Assembly (NCBI GenBank): GCA_017961365.1
Contig: JAGCXI010000026.1
Span: 1-49,838 of the forward strand
Direction: 5' to 3'
DNA length: 49,838 nt
Source: Clostridia bacterium
GTDB taxonomy: Bacteria; Bacillota; Clostridia; Christensenellales; CAG-1252
Under the pieces are notes generated by a model. The model made no database searches. It saw nothing but the letters and a program-made list of their open reading frames with translations, and was not told the DNA's origin. The translations under genes were made by a program, and so were the position numbers. Shown piece by piece: positions 20,278 to 28,200 of the stretch; within the stretch, counting starts at the first letter, position 1, and each line of letters opens with the position of its first letter.

Positions 20278-21405
20278 ATGAAGAAGAACGATATAAACCT
20301 GTTTAAAGCGGCGGGCGGCGAGAGAGCCAAAGGGAGCAAGCGCTCCGGCTTCTTCTATGTCGTCGTGCTTGCGATCGTGGTCTGCGTCGTCGCGATCGGC
20401 GTGGCGGTGTATTTCAATATGCGCGTTTCCACAGAGAAGGCAAGCTACGCCGCGAAACAACAGACCTTGAATAATTATCAGGTCACCAAGAAGAATAAGA
20501 CGATCATCGAAAAGTCGAAGAAATATCAGAGCGTCATCGCGAATACCGAGACGGCGGGCGCCATCGACTCCTTTACGGAGAGTGAGTCCAGGATGTATCC
20601 TCACGCCACGCAGACGGAAGTAAATGCCGTGCATGACGCCATCCTCTCTTATAATGGCGGCGGCTTCTCTTTTAATGATATCGATCCCGAGAGCGAAGAG
20701 CGTTTCACGCCGTGGGATTATGCTCAGGTGCGCAAAGATCTTTATTCCAAGGAGGATAGTAATGCGACGGACATCGAAGAGTCGGAAAAGTCCCTCTTCT
20801 ATTCCGCCTTGGAGAAGCTCGAGAAGGCGCAAAAAGAGGAGCCTGAGACCAATATCTGGCATGGTTATTATCGCGGATATATGGTCATCGTCTTCACGGG
20901 CGACGATTACGGCGTGGCGTCCCTCGCGTCGGATCTGATGAATGGCTCGATCTTGGAGGGGAATTCGCCCTTTATGAAGCTCGATATAGACGGCATTTCC
21001 ATCCAGAAGACGGGCTATATCGTGAGCCGCGACGTCACGTATAACGTGATGCTTTGCCCCGTGAAGAGCGTCTTCAATCGTATGTTCGACATCTTGGAGG
21101 CGCATTCCAATGACCTCAAGACGCAACAAGGGCTTTCCGACGCGCAGACGGATTTCGTCTCTTACGCCGTGGATGAGCTCACGTACCTCCTGCCGGATCT
21201 CGAGGAAGCGTCTGATAAGACGGAGCCGAAGCTCTCTTTCAAGCTCCTTCTCCCTAAGGAGAATGACCTCCCGGGATATTTGGATTGCTTCACGAGCTCG
21301 CCCTTCTTCAAGGTGGCGAATCCTGTAAAGGATTCGGCGGAGACGAGCGAAGGAAGCGAATATTACATTTACACGGTAGAACTGCAGTTCACGGGTGAGT
21401 ATTGA
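20278..21405 (+). CDS. pilN: PilN-like alignment-complex protein, extended
   Basis: A 375-residue bitopic membrane protein. The N-terminal 'NDINLFK' resembles the conserved 'INLLP' peptide by which PilN docks on PilM. One transmembrane helix lies at about 25-46, followed by a coiled-coil-like stretch (about 50-80) and an extracytoplasmic part. PilN proteins are usually near 200 residues, so this one is long. Two beta-alpha-beta-beta-looking blocks, about 195-263 and 315-375, suggest tandem ferredoxin-like domains of the PilN/PilO type separated by an acidic helical linker. The ATG is 4 nt after the pilM stop and its GAGGAGG site overlaps that stop. Sequence similarity to PilN is weak; the assignment rests on topology, the N-terminal peptide and gene order. 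Confidence 0.75.
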   Translation: MKKNDINLFKAAGGERAKGSKRSGFFYVVVLAIVVCVVAIGVAVYFNMRVSTEKASYAAKQQTLNNYQVTKKNKTIIEKSKKYQSVIANTETAGAIDSFTESESRMYPHATQTEVNAVHDAILSYNGGGFSFNDIDPESEERFTPWDYAQVRKDLYSKEDSNATDIEESEKSLFYSALEKLEKAQKEEPETNIWHGYYRGYMVIVFTGDDYGVASLASDLMNGSILEGNSPFMKLDIDGISIQKTGYIVSRDVTYNVMLCPVKSVFNRMFDILEAHSNDLKTQQGLSDAQTDFVSYAVDELTYLLPDLEEASDKTEPKLSFKLLLPKENDLPGYLDCFTSSPFFKVANPVKDSAETSEGSEYYIYTVELQFTGEY

Positions 21406-21421
21406 TAAGGAGGGTGAAGAA

Positions 21422-22189
21422 ATGAAGATTACGCAGAGAGATAAAATATTATTGGTCGTCCTTGCCATCGTCTTTGTCGTCGCCCTTGCGATCGTGATGC
21501 CTTCGGTGGGCGTCTTGGACTGCCGCACCGAGCTGCAGAATATCGCCACGGCGACGGAAGAGCTGAATGAGAAGCTTGCGGCGGAGCTCGCCGAGCTTCG
21601 CGAAATGGGCATAAATTCCTCCGACGCGGAGAATGTCCGTCAGGCGCAGGATCACCTCGACGATAAGACCAAAGAGAAGATGGAGGAAGCGGCTCGCATC
21701 GCGAATAGCATCATGGCGTATGCCGAGACCTATAATGTCGACACGCAGTGGATCAATTCCTTGCAGTATATCGGCGGCGTGCAGAGCAATAACCCCGAAG
21801 ACAGGCTTCTGGACTTCGAGGACGTCACGGATACGAATAAAGAGGAGAATGTCGAAAAGGTCATCGTCGTGGGAAATTCGGAGTATACCATCACGGTCGC
21901 GAAGCGTGCCATCGAATTCAGCGATATGGAAAATCCCAAGGCGTCCCTTGAGCTTGATTTCACCTTGACCGGCTTGAATCAGGATCATTTCGGCGCGCTC
22001 ATCCTTTATCTGCAGCAGGTCGCGGCGAAAGGCTCCTTGCATGTCACGGGCGTGAATTACCTCACCGGCGAAAAGACGGGCACGATCACGATGTACGCCT
22101 TGATGACCGCGAATAGCGATCTCTTGACGTATGCCGACGAGCTCGAGCGTCTCAACGCGCCGGAAGAAGAAGGGGAAGAAGGGGAATAA
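21422..22189 (+). CDS. pilO: PilO-like alignment-complex protein
   Basis: A 255-residue bitopic protein with a short basic cytoplasmic N-terminus, one transmembrane helix (about 9-30), a Glu/Leu-rich coiled coil (about 36-75), and a C-terminal block at about 180-240 with the beta-alpha-beta pattern of PilO/PilN ferredoxin-like domains. PilO heterodimerises with PilN and helps align the pilus machine. The ATG at 21422 is preferred over an in-frame upstream GTG at 21395, because AAGGAGGG sits just upstream of the ATG while the GTG lies inside the pilN end with no such site. The C-terminus is a short acidic Glu/Gly tail. It is followed by a 93-bp A+T-rich gap containing an inverted repeat before the giant pilin gene. 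Confidence 0.75.
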   Translation: MKITQRDKILLVVLAIVFVVALAIVMPSVGVLDCRTELQNIATATEELNEKLAAELAELREMGINSSDAENVRQAQDHLDDKTKEKMEEAARIANSIMAYAETYNVDTQWINSLQYIGGVQSNNPEDRLLDFEDVTDTNKEENVEKVIVVGNSEYTITVAKRAIEFSDMENPKASLELDFTLTGLNQDHFGALILYLQQVAAKGSLHVTGVNYLTGEKTGTITMYALMTANSDLLTYADELERLNAPEEEGEEGE

Positions 22190-22248
22190 AAGTATTACGA
22201 AACGATTAAATTTCGAAGAAATTATGTTAGTAATTCGAGGCTGATCAT

Positions 22249-22270
22249 TAATCATTATGTATAATGATTA
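22249..22270. promoter_or_regulatory. Perfect 10-bp inverted repeat upstream of the giant pilin gene
   Basis: TAATCATTAT (22249-22258) and its exact reverse complement ATAATGATTA (22261-22270) are separated by GT. The repeat lies 2 nt upstream of the GGAGG ribosome binding site of the gene at 22283, in an A+T-rich gap that contrasts with its neighbours. It could be an operator for a dimeric regulator, or a hairpin controlling access to the ribosome binding site. A TATAAT string (22260-22265) lies inside it, but no convincing -35 element is positioned for it. Confidence 0.5.
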
Positions 22271-22282
22271 TGGAGGTGGCGT

Positions 22283-25200
22283 ATGACGCTTGCGAAATGC
22301 TGTAAGAATAAAAAGGGCGTCGCCCTTACATACGCGGTGATGGTGCTGTTTCTCTTAGCCACCGTCATCGTCGCCATTACAGCGCTCGCTTCTTCCTCCG
22401 TCAGCGAGGCGGTCCTGACCGCGTCGGATGACCAGAGCTATTTCTATGCCAAGTCCATCGGGCTCGCCATCAAAGAGCAGTTTAAGGACGGCTATAATAT
22501 CAATTCCATCATTGAGACCTTGGACGCGCAGATCGCGGAGGATGAGTCTTCCCCCTGCGTCACGGGCAAGTATTACGTCGAGGACGATTCGCGCACGGAG
22601 CTTGTGGAAGGCACGGTGCGTATCTCTTATGCGAAAGACAGCGCCGGCAATGGTTATAACGATCATGTGCTCGAGGTCAAGGTCGCTTGCGTTTATAATA
22701 ATTCGCTTTCCATCGTCACGTCGGTCTTCAGCTGTGAGGAAGACGCGGAAGAAGTCATGCCCAAGCTGAAGAATGCTTTCGATAAGTATGACGTGATCCT
22801 GACGAATAAAGACGAAGTCAGCTTCGATTTCGCGGATACCAGCGCCTCCACCCCCATCAACGTCTATGTCTATGTCGGTGAGGACGATACGGTGAAGAAT
22901 TCGCCTTTCTATCTCGGCGTGGATATGAATGGAAACCTGACGACGACGGGCGACACCAAGATCTACGGCGGGACGAAGAGCGCCGAGACGCAGAAGTCCA
23001 TCAAAGGAGACCTTACCGCGTATGGAAATCTTTCGCTGAAGAACGTGAAAGTTACGGGCACGAACGGCATCCATTGCGACGCGAATGTCACCATCAATAA
23101 GGGCAGCTTCGTGACGAATAGCATCTTCGCCCGCGGAGATATCACGCTCAGCGATGAAGAGATTTTGATGCATAATCATATGGTGAATTCCGCAGGGTAT
23201 GTCGAGACCGCCACGGACGGTTCGGCGGACCTTCCCACGGTCAGCACGCAGCGCAAGGCGGTGAATCTCGTCGCGATGGGCAATGTCACGATGGGCGAAT
23301 ATTGTTACATCACGGGCAGCATCTATGCGCGTGGCGACGTCACGATCAAAGGTCACGATATGCTGCATGTCTATAATACTTGGGTGGATGGCAGCGTCTA
23401 TGCGAATGGCGCCGTCACCATCTCGAAAGGCGCCGTCGTGATGGGCGACGTCATCGCCACGGGAAAGGTCACCATTCAGAGCGGCGCGATCGTCTTCGGA
23501 AACGTGCAGTCCAAAGGGGATGTGACGGTGAATGCGGGCGTCGTCGGCGGCAAGGTGGAATGCATCGGCAAGCTGACTTTGAAGACGAATACCACGTATG
23601 GAAATTGGCTCGCGCAGAAAGGTGCCACGCCGCAATACGAGATCCTCTTCGGCGGCATCGGCATCTTCAGAGGATATAATAATGCGCACAGCGCGAATAA
23701 GATCATCCATACTTGCGGCTCTCTCTCGCTCGGAGATACCGACGAATGGGTGAGGATCATCGGCGACATTTACGTGGAGAATTCCAGCGCAAGCGGCAAG
23801 TACACGCCGCTCACTTCGGTCTGGATCCCCTTCGACAGTATTTATCTTTTGAATTCCCGCGCCATTTTCGGCGCCGCAGCGGATCAGACCGTGACGAATG
23901 GTTATCAGAATCAATTCGGGAATCCGCATGTTTATATCCATCGTCTCTGGCAGAATGGAGATCTTTATTACACGTCGGGCGAACATCTCGTCAATATGAA
24001 CGGCGCAAAGCTCGATATCATCCAAGCGGGCGATCAGGGCGCCCCGCGCGACGTCTGCCTGACGAATGGCACGGTCACGACGCAGATCATCGGACGTTGC
24101 GGCGAGCTCAAGATGATGGATATCGCGTATTGCCTCGTCGAAATGAAGCAATACTTGAAAGTCTATGGAGACGGTTCCACGAGCCCCCTCGTCACGAATG
24201 GGATCACGATGCTCCGAAGCGGCTCCCAGCTGAACGTAAATTGCGAGACGAGCGGAAAGGGCAGTCTCACGAATAATGAGGTCGGGCTTGAGATCGGGCA
24301 GTACGTGAATATGCTCGCGGGCTCCCAGGGGAGAGTCGGCTCCGCCTCTACAGCCGCGAGCAAAGGCAAAGTCATCCTCGGCTCCTCCGCCGCGGCGAAT
24401 ACCTATCTTTTCGGAAATTATTACATCCATGCGAAAGAAGTCGAGCTGAATGCCGGCGCGCATCTGCGCGTCCCCAGCGGCTCCGGCACGTCGGCGGCGG
24501 TGATCTATGCGGACGTCGAGACTTTCACCGTGAAGGACACCTCTTCTTTGTCGACGAACCGCACGGCTTCCGTCCTGTATCTCAAAGGAAATCTGGTCCT
24601 GCAAGGAAAGATCTTCTCCGTCTATCATTTCTCGGGGAATCTCACGATGACGGGAAATGGCAGCGTCGCGGGCACGTATTGGAGCAAGTCGAATGGGAAG
24701 CTGCAGTTTAAAGGCACTTTCGGCTCCATCGAGGCGTCGGATGCGGGCTGCACCGTCGAGCTCTCGGGCGCGCTCAACGTCACGAATGATCTTCGCGTGA
24801 ACGGCACGCTCGTCAGCGGTAATTATGATCTCGTGGTCGGGAAAGACCTTTATGTGCGCGCCCTTGCTTCGGGCACGCTGAGCAAAGTGACCGTGAATGG
24901 GAATATGACCATATCCGAGGCGCAGACCTCTTATACGATCGGCGCAGGCTGCGTCGTCGCGGGCACGCTGACTTGTACCGGCTCCGCCATCACGCTTGAT
25001 TCCACGGCAAAGGTGGGCGGCGTGGCGAGCAAGAGCCTCGTCATAAAAGGAAATGCCGTTTTGGGCGGAAATAACGCCAAGAGCAAAGTCACGAACGGCA
25101 TCACGATGAGCGGCGGCACGATGACCGCTTGTAAGGTCCAATGTTATAACTTTACGCAGACGGCGGGCACGCTCTCTTCCGTGGATATGTATGTCGGCGG

Positions 25201-28200
25201 CACGGGAACGGTGATCAATGTCAGCGGCTCTTCGAAAGCCACGGCGGCGCATCTTTACGCGCCGAATGGCGCTTTCTCTTTCTCGGGCGGCTCTTCCGTG
25301 CAGTACACGGGCGGCGAGAATACCCTGCAGGCGAAGACAGGTAGCACGCTGAAAGCTCGCTTCGAAGGCGGCGTCACCGTCACGGGCGGGAATCTTGCGG
25401 TCGGCGCGGCAGGAGAGAGCGGCACGTATAACGTGGGCAGCTCGGGCAAGACCATCTATGCTTCCGGCACGCTGACTTGGCTGGGCGGCGCGCGCAGTCC
25501 TTATGATGCGGATCCTTCCGGCGGCGCGCCCAATATCTCTGCGGGCGGCAATATCACGATAGGCACCTTTAGTTCTTCCGGCGTCCCCTCGGGGGATCCG
25601 ATCAAGGGATATTTTAATTATATCACGTCCTCCTCCGGCAGGGTCTGGGCTTATGTGGAGGCGGTGGTCAAGGGCGCTTACGCTTCGGGCGACGTCACGA
25701 TGAAGGTCTCCAAGAGCTTCGGAAATAAGGTGAATGACAAGAGCGTCGGCATCTATACGACGGGCGGAAATATCAATCTTTACGCTTCCGCGAATACCAT
25801 TCGTTATAAAGGGTACTATATCACGCCCAAGACCTTTACGGTGGCATCCGCGCTCTCGATGACCGCCGCGGTGAAGTGCTCGGACGCTTCCGGATTGAAT
25901 AATATCCGAGAAGAGACGGCTTCCGGTCTCTCGAATCAGAAAGCCATCTTCCTGTCTCTCCAGATCACGGGGTCTTCTTCCTCGCGATTCTCCTTGGAGC
26001 GCAGTCTTGCGAAGGATTCCACGGGCACCACGGGCTCCATCACCCTCGAAAATCGCGGTTTGACCCTTTCTTCCGGCAAGCACGTCGAAGGCATCATCTA
26101 TGTGAACGGCATCTATTATTACGGCACGAGCAGCGTGGACCTTGATTCCGTCGGCGGACTGTATTGTAAGAATACGGAGGTCAACACCGTAAATCTGAAA
26201 GGTGATATCGAGCTTCCGAACGTGACGAGCGTCATCATCGGCAGCTCTATCACGAGCTTGAAGGCGGATAAAGTCGCATCCGTTACTTTGGGACAGAATT
26301 TCCCGGGTTCTTTGAACCTGCCGAATGTCGGCACTCTCACCGTGAATAGCGGCATCACTGTTTCGGGTGCTTTGGAGATCGGCGGCACCCTCGAAAATAA
26401 AGGCACGATCAACGGCGGCGCAAAGTGTAAGAAGTATACGGGCTCCGGCGTCGTGAAAGGAAATCTCATTATCACGGGCTCGGAGCAGAGCGAGATCACG
26501 GGCAACGTCGCGGCGAATATCTATTCTTACGGACCGCTTCTTTTGAAGAACGCGACGAATCTCGGTGCGTCCGGCGGCTATATCTTCAGCAAGAGCAATA
26601 TCGACGCTGAGTACGTTACTTTCCGCAGTGACCTCAGCTATATCATGTCCAATGGCGGGTATCAAAAGTATTCGTACTGTAAGCAGCTCCCGAATGTTCG
26701 CGCGCTTTCCGGCGCCACGTACATACAGTTTATAAATAATACCGATTGTAAAACCACGATCAAGAGCGTGTGGAGCAAGGGCACGTCCATTCAGTTCGGC
26801 ACGAGCACCTCAAGCAATTATCAGACGATAACGGGGGATCTCGAATGGAGCGGCACGATGTCGAGCGGCACGACGCAAGGCATTTATATTCGCTCTAAGA
26901 ATACCGTCATTCAGGGGAATGCGAAGTTCACGGGCACGGGTTACGTCCAGTTCTACGGTCAGTGCGATAAGGACGTCCTCTTCTATAATACTTCCAAAGT
27001 TATTTTAGGTAATTCTTCGTTCCCCGCCCTTGTTAAAGGGAATGTTTACGTCAATACGCAGAGCAATAATACCGCGAGCGTAAAAGTCACGAATTTCGTC
27101 TATAATGCGGGCGAGATCCAGAAGGACCTTTATTATTACGGCTCCGGTCAGAGCGTCACGGTGAATGGCTCCGTGACGGGAATGCTCCGTGCGGATAACG
27201 TGCATCTCACGGTCGGCGGATCTCTCGGTTCTCTCTTGCATACGGCGTCTTCCGCAGGGTATAAGGTGAATCTCGGTTCGCTCTCGAATCGTCCCAAAGT
27301 GAATGGAAGCATCCGCGTGCGCGGAGTCTTGTTTGATAATTCCGAGAATCACGACACTATCAATGTTTACGGAGCTTATTACGGTGACGTGAATAAGATT
27401 TATAAGTACTGCACGGGGATCAAGGTGACGGCGGAAGATTCCGGCGCGAGCACAGGCTGGACTTGGATCTTCGGCGGTCCTTCCGCCGACTATATCAGCG
27501 GCAACGTGGACGTAACGGGCTGGCTCTTCATTTATTCGAATGCCAATGACGCGAAGTTTGAGATCAAGGGGAATATCTATTGCAACCTGCTCCATATCAA
27601 TAATTATTGGTATGTGAACGGCGGTTGGACGAATTATTATCCGATGTCGGGACATAAGAGATTTGATTCGAGCACGCAGATGGTGGATATCGTGAGCGCG
27701 GGGTTTCTCCCCGTGCAGCCGGATTACGAAGCGGCGATGTGGGCGAATCAGAGCACCACGCGTGATCTCGTGACGGTGCGTCAAGTCCATGTCAAGGCGG
27801 GGAATGGCAAGCTCGGCGCGGCGTATTGCGCCAATACCAAGATGCAGCATCTTCGTACGGACGGTCAGATCTGCTTGACGTATTGTTATCTGACGTCCAA
27901 GAATTTCGATCAAACGAAATATAATAACACCGGCGAGCATTGTGGTAATCACTCGAATTCAAATGGAATCTCCGTCAAAAAGAATGCGGACGGGGATTAC
28001 GATGGCTCGATCATCGCCCATAACGCAAGCACCGACGCGGGCTGGAATATGTTCTGGGGCACAAAGACAGTGAGTAATGTCTCCTTGATCTATGGTTTTA
28101 CTTGCACGAACGGCGATGGTAGCCTTGCGGACAAGAAAGGCTGGACGGACTTCGAAGGTTCGGTGAAGGAGAATGTCGGCACGGGCGTCACGGGCAGCGT

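Noticed and set aside
22260-22265. TATAAT inside the inverted repeat as a promoter for the giant pilin
   Set aside because: No acceptable -35 at 16-18 nt, and the transcript would start on the ribosome binding site; kept only as part of the inverted repeat.
22355-26665. A 1436-codon minus-strand open frame opposite the giant pilin
   Set aside because: Same shadow effect: no start signals or recognisable domains, while the + frame has a prepilin signal and beta-helix repeats.
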